Shown here in pieces: positions 29,335-38,184 of a stretch of 64,000 nt of DNA (position 1 is the stretch's first letter; every line of letters begins with the position of its first letter). The DNA is from Gordonia mangrovi (GTDB lineage: Bacteria > Actinomycetota > Actinomycetes > Mycobacteriales > Mycobacteriaceae): NCBI RefSeq assembly GCF_024734075.1, contig NZ_CP102850.1, positions 4,960,001 to 5,024,000 on the forward strand. Reading direction: 5' to 3'. A program made the position numbers and the translations under genes. Below the pieces are notes generated by a model that did no database searches, was not told the origin of the DNA, and saw only the letters and a list, made by a program, of their open reading frames with translations.

Positions 29335-30830
29335 GCACCCTGACCGATCGGCTGCGCGCCGCAACCGACCAGCCGGCCACCGACGACGCGTTCGACCCGT
29401 CGGCCCACCTCGACGATGTGCTCGCCGGGATCGGTATGGGCGCCGCCGACACCGGTGGCGTGGTGCGGTTTCTCGGCGCCGACCCCGTGGTGCCGAGCAC
29501 TCTGCGGCTCGGTGGTGCCGCCGCGATCGCACTGGCCGCGAAGTCGGCCGCGATCGCCAAACTGTGGCAGGAGCGCGGTGGCGACGGCCAGGACATCACC
29601 GTCGACCTTCGCAGCGCACCACACCGCTTGTGCCCGTTCTACGACCGCCGCTGGGAGCTGGTCAACGGCTATCCGGCCGGCACCCCGGCGAACCCGTCGA
29701 ATGCGTTGGGGTTCCGCTTCTATCGCACCGCCGACGACCGCTGGATGATGCCGCTCAACCCGTATCCCAAGATCAAGGTCGCGGCGCAGAAACTGCTCGG
29801 GGTGCCCGACGACGAGGACGCTGTCGCGGCGGCGATCGGCTCCTGGAAGGGCACCGACCTCGAGGAGGCCGGCGCCGCCGCGGGTGTCGTGATGCCCATG
29901 GTGCGCACCGTCGGGGACATCCTCGACGAACCGCATTTTCATGACGTTCTCGCCGACATGCCGTTGGTGGAGGTCACCAGGATCGCCGATGGGGAGCCGG
30001 TCGCACTGCCGGCGGGTGCGGCCCAGCCGCTCGACGGCATCCGTGCACTGGGGATGGGGCATGTGATCGCCGGCGCCGGGGTCGGCCGGGCCCTCGCGCT
30101 GCACGGCGCCGATGTCCTGAACGTGTGGCGACCCAACGAGTTCGAACACGATGCGACCTACGTCAGCGCCAATGTCGGGGTCCGCTCGACACTGCTGAAC
30201 CCCTACCGGGACCGCGGTGCGCAACGCCTACGGGAGCTGCTCGCCGACGCGGACGTCTTCTACGCCAACCGGCGACCGGGCTACCTCGACGGCATCGGGC
30301 TCTCCGCGGAGCAGCTCGCGGCCGGTCACCGCGGCATCGTCTATGCGACCGCCTCGCTCAACGGTGAGACGGGACCGTGGTCGTCATGGGTCGGGTTCGA
30401 CCAGACCGCGGGCAGCCTCGCCGGCATGATGCTGCTCGAAGGCGGCGGCGACCGGCCCACTCTGCCGCCTATCATGGTGGTGAACGACTACATCGTGTCG
30501 TGGTTGATGGCCGCCGGCATCGTGGAGGCCCTGTCGCGACGTGCGCGAGAGGGTGGGAGCTACCGCGTGCACGTGTCGCTGACACGGGCCGCGCTGTGGA
30601 TCGTGGGCATGGGCGTGTTCGACCGCGAGTACGCACATGGTGTGGCAGGCCGGTCCGGGGACGACGACCGCCATGTCTACCTCGATCCGGAGGTGTTCAC
30701 GGCCGACACGCCGCTCGGGCGGTATCAGGGCGTGACCGACCAGGTACAGATGGGACACACGCCGGGGAAGTACCGCACGATCCTCGTCCCTCGGGGTTCG
30801 TCGCGGCCGGAATGGCTCGCGTCGGGGTGA
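29331..30830 (+). CDS. CaiB/BaiF-family CoA transferase
   Basis: A 499-residue protein. The start is an unusual TTG at 29331 that overlaps the upstream stop (TTGA) and has AGGAG five bases before it; the frame continues upstream only as a shadow. The features are GADVLNVWRP, LLADADVFYANRRPGYLDGIGLS and WVGFDQTAGSLAGMM, as in class III (formyl-CoA-transferase type) enzymes. The first half (1-230) contains a degenerate second copy of the fold, as in longer family members. It would move CoA onto a carboxylic acid. It is the second gene of a catabolic operon controlled by the divergent LysR protein. Confidence 0.85.
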   Translation: MSTLTDRLRAATDQPATDDAFDPSAHLDDVLAGIGMGAADTGGVVRFLGADPVVPSTLRLGGAAAIALAAKSAAIAKLWQERGGDGQDITVDLRSAPHRLCPFYDRRWELVNGYPAGTPANPSNALGFRFYRTADDRWMMPLNPYPKIKVAAQKLLGVPDDEDAVAAAIGSWKGTDLEEAGAAAGVVMPMVRTVGDILDEPHFHDVLADMPLVEVTRIADGEPVALPAGAAQPLDGIRALGMGHVIAGAGVGRALALHGADVLNVWRPNEFEHDATYVSANVGVRSTLLNPYRDRGAQRLRELLADADVFYANRRPGYLDGIGLSAEQLAAGHRGIVYATASLNGETGPWSSWVGFDQTAGSLAGMMLLEGGGDRPTLPPIMVVNDYIVSWLMAAGIVEALSRRAREGGSYRVHVSLTRAALWIVGMGVFDREYAHGVAGRSGDDDRHVYLDPEVFTADTPLGRYQGVTDQVQMGHTPGKYRTILVPRGSSRPEWLASG

Positions 30831-30910
30831 TTTCGTCGAACCGAGGGAGCGGTCGGTCGGGTCGGGTAGCGTCGGATCGGCGGACCGTGAAGGGTGAGGG
30901 GGCACGAGTA

Positions 30911-32344
30911 GTGACCGAGACAGGCGTGATGAGGTCAACCGATCCGGCCGAGGTGGGCGAGCGGATCGCGGCACGATTGAGTGCCACGCGGGGCCACCCC
31001 GTGACGCTGCGCAAAGCCCGTGTGCTGCCCGCCGGTGCGAGCCGTACCACCTATGCGGTCACCATCGGCGACGATCGCGGCGATCGCGGCGACGAGGCGA
31101 TCATCGTGCGGGCGGCGCCGGCCGCCGAACCCGGCGCCGGTGGCCTGCGCAGCGAGGTCGACGTGCTGCGCGCCGCACTCGAGGCCGGTGTGCCGGTTCC
31201 CGAGGTCCTCGACCTCAGCGATTCGAGCGACGAGGACAGCGTTCTCGGTTTCCCGTATGCCGTGATGCGTTTCGTCGACGGCGAGTCCATCGCGCGGCGC
31301 ATTCTGCGCGACGACGCCTACGGCCTGATCCGTGCCGACTTCGCACGGCAGGCCGGCACCGCACTCGGCCGTATCCACGCCATGGAATCGTCGTCGACCG
31401 GACTCGAGCACACCGGCGACCCGATCGAGGCGCTGCACACCCTGTTTGGTCGCGAATACGCGGATGCGCCCGCCGGTCTCGTACTCGCCGTCGACTGGCT
31501 CGACCGCCATCGCCCCGCGGCCGCACCGACGGACACCGTGGTCCACGGGGACTTCCGCCTGGGCAATCTGCTGATCACCCCCGACCGGATCTCCGCCGTA
31601 CTCGACTGGGAGTTGGCCCATCTCGGCGATCCGATGGAAGACCTCGGCTGGTTGTGCACCAAGGCCTGGCGATTCGGGGTGCCGCGGCCGGTTGCGGGGA
31701 TGGGCTCGCGCGCCGACCTGCTCGACGCCTACGCGCAGGTGGCCGGGTGGCGGCCGACGGAGGACACGCTGCGGTGGTGGGAGCTCTATGCCACTGTTCG
31801 GTGGGGTCTCATCTGCGGCGCCCAGGCCAACCGTTACCTCGACGGCACCGAGCGCTCGATGGAACTCGCTGCCATCGGACGACGCAGTGCCGAGCAGGAA
31901 TTCGACGCACTGCTCGCCCTCGGAATCACCACGCCGACGCCGATACCCGACCCACTCGACACGGATCGGCCCGCCGGCACCGTCGACGAGGACCCGCACA
32001 CCGCGCCTGCGCTGCTCGACCTGCTCGAGTCGTTGTCGGGTTTCCTGAGCGACGAGGTCGCCGCCGATGGCGGCATCTCTCCGCAGGTACGTTTCCGCAC
32101 CCGCGTCGCCGGCAACGTGCTCTCGACAGTGCGCCGGCAGGTGCTGCTCGGCCCCCGGCAGGCCGAGGCGAGCCGCCGACGACTGGCCGACATCGGCGTG
32201 CACAGCAGCACCGAACTCGCCGACAAGCTGCGCAGCGGCGCGCTGTCCGGTGCCGACGAGGCCGTTCGCGCCGTCGTCGCCGCCGAGGTCGTCGACCGTC
32301 TCACGGTCGCCAACCCCCGACATCTGTCCCAACCCGATTGCTGA
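30911..32344 (+). CDS. APH-type phosphotransferase fused to DUF6285
   Basis: A 477-residue protein from GTG 30911 (an earlier GTG at 30887 is possible). Residues about 15-340 form an aminoglycoside-phosphotransferase-like kinase: VVHGDFRLGNLL is the catalytic Brenner motif and ISAVLDWELAHLGDPMEDLGWLC the metal-binding motif. The C-terminal about 115 residues (APALLDLLESLSGFLSDEV...RVAGNVLSTVRRQV) match DUF6285. Proteins of this kind sit next to acyl-CoA dehydrogenases, as here and in the eukaryotic ACAD10/11 fusions, where 4-hydroxy acids are phosphorylated before elimination. A role in hydroxy-acid catabolism rather than drug resistance is therefore likely. Confidence 0.85.
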   Translation: MTETGVMRSTDPAEVGERIAARLSATRGHPVTLRKARVLPAGASRTTYAVTIGDDRGDRGDEAIIVRAAPAAEPGAGGLRSEVDVLRAALEAGVPVPEVLDLSDSSDEDSVLGFPYAVMRFVDGESIARRILRDDAYGLIRADFARQAGTALGRIHAMESSSTGLEHTGDPIEALHTLFGREYADAPAGLVLAVDWLDRHRPAAAPTDTVVHGDFRLGNLLITPDRISAVLDWELAHLGDPMEDLGWLCTKAWRFGVPRPVAGMGSRADLLDAYAQVAGWRPTEDTLRWWELYATVRWGLICGAQANRYLDGTERSMELAAIGRRSAEQEFDALLALGITTPTPIPDPLDTDRPAGTVDEDPHTAPALLDLLESLSGFLSDEVAADGGISPQVRFRTRVAGNVLSTVRRQVLLGPRQAEASRRRLADIGVHSSTELADKLRSGALSGADEAVRAVVAAEVVDRLTVANPRHLSQPDC

Positions 32345-32379
32345 CCGACCCGATCTGCCGACCGAGAGGCGCTTGACAC

Positions 32380-33657
32380 GTGGACTTCGCACTGCCCGAA
32401 TCACTGACGGACTACCTGGCCGAACTGGATGCGTTCATCGCCGCCGAGATCGTCCCGCTCGAGGAGGCCGACGACAACATCCGATTCTTCGATCACCGAC
32501 GTGAGGATGCACGCACCGACTGGGATCGCGGCGGACTGCCCAGCGCCGACTGGGAGGCGTTGCTGCGTGAGGCACGGCGGCGCGCCGACGCGGCCGGACA
32601 TTTCCGGTATCCGTTCCCGGCCGAGTACGGCGGTCGTGACGGATCCAATCTGTCCATGGCCGTCATCCGAGAACACCTGGCCGCCAAGGGACTCGGGCTG
32701 CACTGCGATCTGCAGAACGAACACGCCGTCGTCGGCAACAACATCGGGTTGCTGCTGATGCTCGAGTACGGTTCGCCCGAACAGAAGGACGAATGGGTCG
32801 AGGCGCTCGCGGCCGGCGAGCGGTTCTTCGCCTTCGGCATCACCGAACCCGAGCATGGCTCCGACGCCACCCACATGGAGACCACGGCGGTTCGCGACGG
32901 CGACACCTGGGTGATCAACGGTGAGAAGACCTGGAACACCGGAATCCATGTGGCACATCGCGACATCATCTTCGCCCGGACCAGCGGCGAGGCCGGCGAC
33001 GCACGCGGCATCACCGCATTCCTGGTCGATCCGCAGGCCGTCGGCTTCACCGTCGAGGAGTATCTGTGGACCTTCAACATGCCCACCGACCACGCCCACA
33101 TCACGCTGCGGGATGTCCGTGTTCCGCACTCGGCGATCATGGGGGAGGAAGGGCGGGGCCTGCAGATCGTGCAGCACTTCTTCAACGAGAACCGGATCCG
33201 TCAGGCCGCCTCGAGCCTGGGCGCGGCGCAGTACTGCATCGACCGGGCGGTCGGGCATGCCAACGAGAGATCTCCGTTCGGCAAGAAGCTGTCGACCAAT
33301 CAGGCGATCCAGTTCCCGTTGGTGGAGTTGCACACCCGGGCGGCGATGCTGCGGTCGCTGATCCGGGAGACGGCCTGGAAGATGGACACCTTCGGTCCGT
33401 TCTCGGCCTCCCAGGAGGTCTCGATGTGCAACTACCAGGCCAATCGTCTGTGTTGCGACGCAGCCGATCAGGCCATGCAGGTCTTCGGCGGGCGTGGCTA
33501 CTCACGTCACGAACCGTTCGAGCACATCTACCGGCATCACCGTCGCTACCGGATCACCGAGGGCGCCGACGAGATCCAGATGCGCCGCATCGCCGGCTAT
33601 CTGTTCGGCTTCATGTCGGCAGGGGCACCGAAGGGAGTCGGTAGCCCGTCGCGGTGA
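32380..33657 (+). CDS. Acyl-CoA dehydrogenase (ACAD10/11-type partner)
   Basis: A 425-residue flavoenzyme from GTG 32380. ACAD signatures are FAFGITEPEHGSDATHMETTAVRDGDTWVINGEKTWNTG, the middle-domain GRGLQIVQHFFNENRIRQAA, the FAD-binding NERSPFGKKLSTNQAIQ, and the C-terminal AMQVFGGRGYSRHEPFEHIYRHHRRYRITEGADEIQ. The catalytic Glu would be in the last helix region. It follows the APH-DUF6285 gene by 35 bases, strengthening the link to hydroxy-acid phosphorylation and dehydrogenation. It is the last gene of the LysR-linked operon. The convergent hydrolase gene ends 39 bases beyond. Confidence 0.9.
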   Translation: MDFALPESLTDYLAELDAFIAAEIVPLEEADDNIRFFDHRREDARTDWDRGGLPSADWEALLREARRRADAAGHFRYPFPAEYGGRDGSNLSMAVIREHLAAKGLGLHCDLQNEHAVVGNNIGLLLMLEYGSPEQKDEWVEALAAGERFFAFGITEPEHGSDATHMETTAVRDGDTWVINGEKTWNTGIHVAHRDIIFARTSGEAGDARGITAFLVDPQAVGFTVEEYLWTFNMPTDHAHITLRDVRVPHSAIMGEEGRGLQIVQHFFNENRIRQAASSLGAAQYCIDRAVGHANERSPFGKKLSTNQAIQFPLVELHTRAAMLRSLIRETAWKMDTFGPFSASQEVSMCNYQANRLCCDAADQAMQVFGGRGYSRHEPFEHIYRHHRRYRITEGADEIQMRRIAGYLFGFMSAGAPKGVGSPSR

Positions 33658-33695
33658 CCGCACGCACGGTCCGTCCGGGACAGCGACGGGTCCGG

Positions 33696-34526
33696 CTACT
33701 CGACGACCCGGGCGCCACCGGAGACCTGGTCGAGCGCCCACCGCAGCGCATGGTCGGCCACTTCCTCCCAGCCGGGCTCGGCGCACGTCCAGTGGGACCG
33801 CCCCGGAAACTCGAAGTACTCCGTGACGGCCGACGACTTGCGGTAGCGGCGAGCGTTGGACTTGTTCACCGCCGCCGGCATGATGTTGTCCGCACCGCCC
33901 GCGATGAACAGCAGCGGGGCGCGGTCGTCGCGTGAGTAGTCGACCCACGTCTCGAGATGGCGGGGGGTCAGGTTCGCGAAGACCCCGTAGCGCCACACCC
34001 ACGACCCGGGTGCAGGAATCGCGTACCGCTCGTACACGGCCAGCGAATCCTCCTCGCTGAGGGTGTTGGTGAAGGCGTAGTGGAATTGTTCGGCGGTGAA
34101 TCCGGCCGCGCGATGCCGCGTGGCCGGATTGCGCAGGATCGGAAACAGTGCTTTGAGCTGCGACGGCGGGGTGACCAGCACCCCCTCGGTGGGTGCCGAG
34201 TCGATCACCACCGCCGCCGCGCCCAGACCACGATCGACCAGCAACTGAGTGAGTGTGCCGCCGAACGAGTGACCGATGATGACCGGCGGGTTCGGCACCT
34301 CCTCGATCACCGCGGCCAGATGCTCGACGGTCGCGTCAACCGTCAACTCCGCGATCACCCGCGGATCGGCGCGCAGCGCCTCCACCTCGATCTCGAAGCC
34401 CGGGTACGCGGGCGTCAACACCCGCATACCTGCCTTCTCGAAGTGCCCCACCCAGTGTTCCCAGCTGCGTGGGGTCATCCACAACCCGTGGACCAGCACG
34501 ACGGTGTCGGGCGCGGAAGGTGTCAT
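33696..34526 (-). CDS. Alpha/beta-fold hydrolase
   Basis: A 276-residue protein from ATG 34526. The oxyanion element is VVLVHGLWMTPRSWEHWV, the nucleophile elbow VIIGHSFGGTL (catalytic Ser), the acid is near FIAGGADNIMPAA, and the His lies in FPGRSHWTC. It is probably a lysophospholipase-, esterase- or haloperoxidase-like cytoplasmic enzyme, since no signal peptide is seen. It is divergent from a second, secreted alpha/beta hydrolase with a 287-base gap. Confidence 0.82.
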   Translation of the reverse strand: MTPSAPDTVVLVHGLWMTPRSWEHWVGHFEKAGMRVLTPAYPGFEIEVEALRADPRVIAELTVDATVEHLAAVIEEVPNPPVIIGHSFGGTLTQLLVDRGLGAAAVVIDSAPTEGVLVTPPSQLKALFPILRNPATRHRAAGFTAEQFHYAFTNTLSEEDSLAVYERYAIPAPGSWVWRYGVFANLTPRHLETWVDYSRDDRAPLLFIAGGADNIMPAAVNKSNARRYRKSSAVTEYFEFPGRSHWTCAEPGWEEVADHALRWALDQVSGGARVVE

Positions 34527-34647
34527 GGTGTGCTCCGTTCGCCGCCGGTGGCGGTCTCGCATGGCCGAGATCTGCTCGGCGACAACGACCTGTGGGATCG
34601 CACCCTAGCGCCGTGTGTCTGTCGCGCTCTGGCCCAGGCTGCACACT

Positions 34648-34724
34648 TCTGTCCTGACAGAGCACGCGTCGCGTCGCGCATTCGGCGGCCTGCCGTGCAC
34701 GGCGGGCACAGACACCCGCCGTGC
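34648..34724. promoter_or_regulatory. Inverted repeats in the intergenic region between two hydrolase genes
   Basis: Two elements lie in the divergent spacer: TCTGTC-CT-GACAGA at 34648-34661, and a hairpin with arms GCACGGCGGG (34697-34706) and CCCGCCGTGC (34715-34724) around an eight-base loop. They are likely operator or leader structures; no assignment is possible from sequence alone. Confidence 0.35.
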
Positions 34725-34813
34725 GCGGAGGGCACAGACGCCTGCACTATCGACCAGTTTCGCCGTCCCCGGGCGCCGTACCGTGACACCACCGTCGACG
34801 AGAGGGAGTGGTC

Positions 34814-35635
34814 ATGTCCGACACCGCGCTCATCCGAGCTGTCCGCATGCTCGGAGTCATCCTGCTGGCCGTGCTCGGTGCGATCGGCCTGTCGACCCCG
34901 GCCGGTGCGGTCACCGGCCCCACACCGACCGTCGTCCTCGTGCATGGCGCGTTCGCCGATTCGTCGGGGTGGCGTGACGTTGCCGCCACACTGCGCGAAG
35001 ACGGGTTCGGGGTACAGACCTTCGACAACCCACTGCGTGGGCCGGCATACGATTCCGGACTCTTGCGCAAGCAACTCGCGTCGATATCGGGGCCGATCGT
35101 GCTCGTCGGGCATTCGTATGGCGGGATGGTGATCACCAACACCCACGATGACGACGTGGTGGCCAACGTGTACATCGCCGCATTCGCGCCCGAGCGCGGC
35201 GAGTTCGTGCAGGGCCTGCTCAACCCCATCACCTATCCGGGCAGCCGACTGCTGCCCCCGGCACTGCAGCTGAAAGTCGTCGACGACCCGACCGTGCCCG
35301 GAGGCAAGAATCTCGACGGCTACATCGCCGAACCCTACTTCCGCGACATCTTCGCCCAGGACGTCAGTGCCGCCACGGCGGCCGACATGTTCGCCCACCA
35401 GAAGTCGGCCGCACTCGTCGCGAACCTGGAACCGTCCGGCGATGCGTCCTGGACGACAGTGCCCAGCTGGTATCTGGTGTCGCGTCAGGATCGCGTGATC
35501 CCGCCTGCGTTGCAGCGCTTCATGGCGTCGCGCGCCGCTCCCGGTCACACGAGCGAGATCGACGCGAGCCATGCCTCGCTGGTCTCGCAGCCCGATGCGG
35601 TGTCGGCCATCATTCGTCAGGCCGCCACGGCCTGA
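34814..35635 (+). CDS. Secreted alpha/beta-fold hydrolase
   Basis: A 273-residue protein; ATG 34814 has GAGGGAG five bases upstream. The N-terminus has a signal peptide: a short basic start, the hydrophobic core MLGVILLAVLGAIGL and a likely cleavage after TPAGA. The mature part carries PTVVLVHGAFADSSGW (oxyanion), IVLVGHSYGGMVI (catalytic Ser), an acid near VSRQDRVIPP and His in EIDASHASLVSQP. This pattern fits secreted esterases or salicylate-esterase-like hydrolases. It precedes three AraC-type genes on the same strand by 63 bases and could be their regulated partner or share their promoter. Confidence 0.85.
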   Translation: MSDTALIRAVRMLGVILLAVLGAIGLSTPAGAVTGPTPTVVLVHGAFADSSGWRDVAATLREDGFGVQTFDNPLRGPAYDSGLLRKQLASISGPIVLVGHSYGGMVITNTHDDDVVANVYIAAFAPERGEFVQGLLNPITYPGSRLLPPALQLKVVDDPTVPGGKNLDGYIAEPYFRDIFAQDVSAATAADMFAHQKSAALVANLEPSGDASWTTVPSWYLVSRQDRVIPPALQRFMASRAAPGHTSEIDASHASLVSQPDAVSAIIRQAATA

Positions 35636-35698
35636 CCACAGCGACCGCGTGACCGTGTCGCCACCGCACACCCTGATCGTCCGTGCACACCATCGGAG

Positions 35699-36082
35699 AT
35701 GGTCGACATGGAGCTGCCGCCGGAAGATCTCACCCGCGAGGTCGCGGACTTCGTCCGAGGCCATCTCACCGATCTCGACCTGTCGGAACGCATGATCGCC
35801 GATAATCTGGGGGTGTCCACGGCCCAACTCCGGGACCTCGCGGCAGCCACCCAGTTCGATCTCGATCGGTGGATCGTCGCCGAGCGTCTTCGTCTCGCCC
35901 ACGACGCACTCGCGCGGCAGACCGTCGGGTGGGACCCCGAACAGTCGCGACGATGGGGCTTCGGGAACCCTTCGCTGTTCATCGAGGAGTTCACGACCGC
36001 ATATGGCATCTCACCGAGCGATTGGCAACAGATCGCATCCGCCGAGCACCCGCCCGACCGCCCGCACCACGAACGCCCCTGA
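35699..36082 (+). CDS. Stand-alone AraC-like HTH protein (array member 1)
   Basis: A 127-residue protein from ATG 35699 (ATG 35708 is an alternative). The whole chain aligns by eye with the C-terminal DNA-binding domain of the next gene: VADFVRGHLTDLDLSERMIADNLGVSTAQLRDLAAATQFDLDRWIVAERL against VRRHLTDPALSPAAIASAHGISQRRLFKLCAAADFSLEQWIIAERL. The second helix-turn-helix half is shorter and more diverged (GFGNPSLFIEEFTTAYGISPSDW). No ligand-binding domain is present, so it may be a truncated paralogue or a dominant competitor. Confidence 0.6.
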   Translation: MVDMELPPEDLTREVADFVRGHLTDLDLSERMIADNLGVSTAQLRDLAAATQFDLDRWIVAERLRLAHDALARQTVGWDPEQSRRWGFGNPSLFIEEFTTAYGISPSDWQQIASAEHPPDRPHHERP

Positions 36083-36096
36083 GGTGGTGCACTGAG

Positions 36097-37083
36097 ATGG
36101 TCATGGTCTTCTCCACCGCCGAGCTCAACCCCACCGAGCGAGTCGAGGCCACCTGTGCCGCAATGCAAGAGCAATCGGTGCCGTCGACGGTACGGCTGGC
36201 GGACGAAGCCGCGGTGTCGTCGCGGATGGACGTGTGGACCTACGGCGCCGCCAGCATCTTCCGTGCGGAGATGACCGGCTTCCGGCTGATCCGGACGCCA
36301 CGCCAGATCTCTTCCGGACCGGGAGAGATGCTCGCGATCGCGGTACACGAGAAGTGTGTCGGCATGCAGGAGCAGTTCGGGACGCAGCGGTACGCACATC
36401 CCGACGAACTCATGCTGATGGATCTGAACTCCACCTACGACTATCAACTCGCCGGCATGGGCGCATCCCGCTGTCTGCATGTCCCGGTCGAAGCCGTGGG
36501 TTTGCCGCACGAGGTGATCCGCACTGCCGCCGAGCGCCTGCCGGCGAGTCCCCTGTATCGGATGGTGCTGAACCACATCGACGCACTCACCGTGCATGCG
36601 GAGACACTCAGTACGGGACATGCCGCACATGCTCTCGGCGAGACCAGCATCGACCTGGTCCGCACGCTGCTGGCGTCGGCGTACGACATCGACTACGCCC
36701 GGGGCTCGATGACCGAGATGCTGTTACCGCGGATTCGGGCGTATGTGCGGCGACATCTGACCGATCCCGCTCTCAGCCCCGCTGCGATCGCCTCCGCCCA
36801 CGGGATCTCCCAGCGGCGACTGTTCAAACTCTGCGCCGCAGCCGATTTCAGCCTGGAACAGTGGATAATCGCCGAGCGCCTGGACCGCGCTCGCGACGAA
36901 CTCGCCCGACCGGACATGCGCGAGATACCCGTTGCGGTGATCGCCCGCAGGTGCGGCTTCGTCAACGATTCCCACTTCAGCCGCCGATTCCGGCAGTTGT
37001 ACGGCCTCTCGCCACGGACATGGCGACAGATGAACGTCCGCACGCACACCGCGCCGAGCGGTCGGCGACCCGATCCGGGGTGA
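36097..37083 (+). CDS. AraC-family regulator (array member 2)
   Basis: A 328-residue protein from ATG 36097, 14 bases after the previous gene. The N-terminal about 210 residues form an AraC-binding-like cupin-type sensor (PF14525-like: SIFRAEMTGFRLIRTPRQISSG...MLAIAVHEKCVGMQEQFG...PDELMLMDLNSTYDYQLAG). The C-terminal about 100 residues are a full AraC DNA-binding domain (LSPAAIASAHGISQRRLFKLC...IPVAVIARRCGFVNDSHFSRRFRQLYGLSPRTWR). The effector is unknown. Confidence 0.88.
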   Translation: MVMVFSTAELNPTERVEATCAAMQEQSVPSTVRLADEAAVSSRMDVWTYGAASIFRAEMTGFRLIRTPRQISSGPGEMLAIAVHEKCVGMQEQFGTQRYAHPDELMLMDLNSTYDYQLAGMGASRCLHVPVEAVGLPHEVIRTAAERLPASPLYRMVLNHIDALTVHAETLSTGHAAHALGETSIDLVRTLLASAYDIDYARGSMTEMLLPRIRAYVRRHLTDPALSPAAIASAHGISQRRLFKLCAAADFSLEQWIIAERLDRARDELARPDMREIPVAVIARRCGFVNDSHFSRRFRQLYGLSPRTWRQMNVRTHTAPSGRRPDPG

Positions 37084-37086
37084 CCG

Positions 37087-38184
37087 ATGGCGGTGATTCT
37101 CGACATCGGCGGCGGCCCCGCCTCTGATCCCGCTGCCTCTGATCCCGCTGCGTCTGATCCCGCTGCGTCTGATCCCGCGGCGCCTGCACTCGGTGCGCCG
37201 GACCTGTCGGCACGACTGACCGCCGCACTGCGTGCCGCCGGCGGTTCGACCGCTGCCCGCGTCACCCCGCTGCATCGACGCCCCGACTTCTACGCGAAGG
37301 TCGACACCTGGCCGGTCGGCGAGGGCATCTCGCTGATGAGGGCGAACATGGATCCGGTCGCGGTCGCGACCACCCCGTCCCGACTCGCCGCGACCGACTT
37401 CGACCGGGTCGCCGTCGCCATGCTCTCGCCGGGTGAGTGGACTCTCCGGCAGCACGGCGTGCTGGTCCGATCGGCCGGGCCCGAGCCGGTCCTCATCGTC
37501 GTCGATCCGGCCGCTCCCGTCGACTTCCGCCGGGCCGACCGCGGAACCGCCGTGGTGGTGCACGTCGACGCCGCCGCCCTTCACCTCCCGCCGTCATCGG
37601 TCCGCGCGTCGGTGCGGCGACCGCGGCCGGCGCGGTCGCTGTATGCGGTGTACCTGTCGTTCCTGACCGAGTTGCTCGGGGTGGCGACCGCGTGCCCGGC
37701 GATCCTGGCGGAACTCAACGCGCCCACTGCCCGGCTGACCCGGGAGCTGATCCTCGACGGCTCCGAGTCCGAGAACGCCGACGATCGCCTCGAATCCATC
37801 CGCCGATACGTCGCACAGCATCTGACCGACCCGGGACTGTCCGCCGAGTCCATCGCGCGGGCGCATGACATCTCCGTCCGCAGCCTCTACAAGCTGTGGG
37901 AGCCCACCGGACATCGACTCTCCGACCACATCATCGGGTTGCGACTCGATCGCGCCCGGGTGGCACTGGTGAACCGTCCGCATCTGACGATCGAGGCGAT
38001 CGCGCGAGCACACGGGTTCGTCGATTCGACTCATTTCACGCATCGCTTCCGCGACCGCTTCCACATGACACCGACCGCCTGGCGGGCGGCGAATCGCCCC
38101 GCGCGCCTCACGCCCCGGCCGGGTGGGGCAGCGGCCCCAGCACCGGGCGACGATCGCCGGCCGGCACCGTCATCCGAGGCATGA
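37087..38184 (+). CDS. AraC-family regulator (array member 3) with SDPAA repeats
   Basis: A 365-residue protein from ATG 37087, three bases after the preceding stop. Four in-frame 15-base repeats (37120-37179) encode SDPAA near residues 13-32, a low-complexity N-terminal extension. The sensor domain follows (FYAKVDTWPVGEGISLMRANMDPV...), and the C-terminal AraC domain is LSAESIARAHDISVRSLYKLW...LTIEAIARAHGFVDSTHFTHRFRDRFHMTPTAWRAA. After it, a Pro/Ala-rich tail overlaps the convergent stress-protein gene by 77 bases. Confidence 0.85.
   Translation: MAVILDIGGGPASDPAASDPAASDPAASDPAAPALGAPDLSARLTAALRAAGGSTAARVTPLHRRPDFYAKVDTWPVGEGISLMRANMDPVAVATTPSRLAATDFDRVAVAMLSPGEWTLRQHGVLVRSAGPEPVLIVVDPAAPVDFRRADRGTAVVVHVDAAALHLPPSSVRASVRRPRPARSLYAVYLSFLTELLGVATACPAILAELNAPTARLTRELILDGSESENADDRLESIRRYVAQHLTDPGLSAESIARAHDISVRSLYKLWEPTGHRLSDHIIGLRLDRARVALVNRPHLTIEAIARAHGFVDSTHFTHRFRDRFHMTPTAWRAANRPARLTPRPGGAAAPAPGDDRRPAPSSEA
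37120..37179 (+). repeat. Four tandem 15-base coding repeats (SDPAA)
   Basis: Units at 37120-37134, 37135-37149, 37150-37164 and 37165-37179 follow GCCTCTGATCCCGCT with one or two changes. Being a multiple of three, they keep the reading frame and extend the N-terminus of the AraC regulator. Confidence 0.9.

Noticed and set aside
30911-32344. Aminoglycoside resistance gene
   Set aside because: The fold is shared, but the DUF6285 fusion and the neighbouring acyl-CoA dehydrogenase indicate catabolism.
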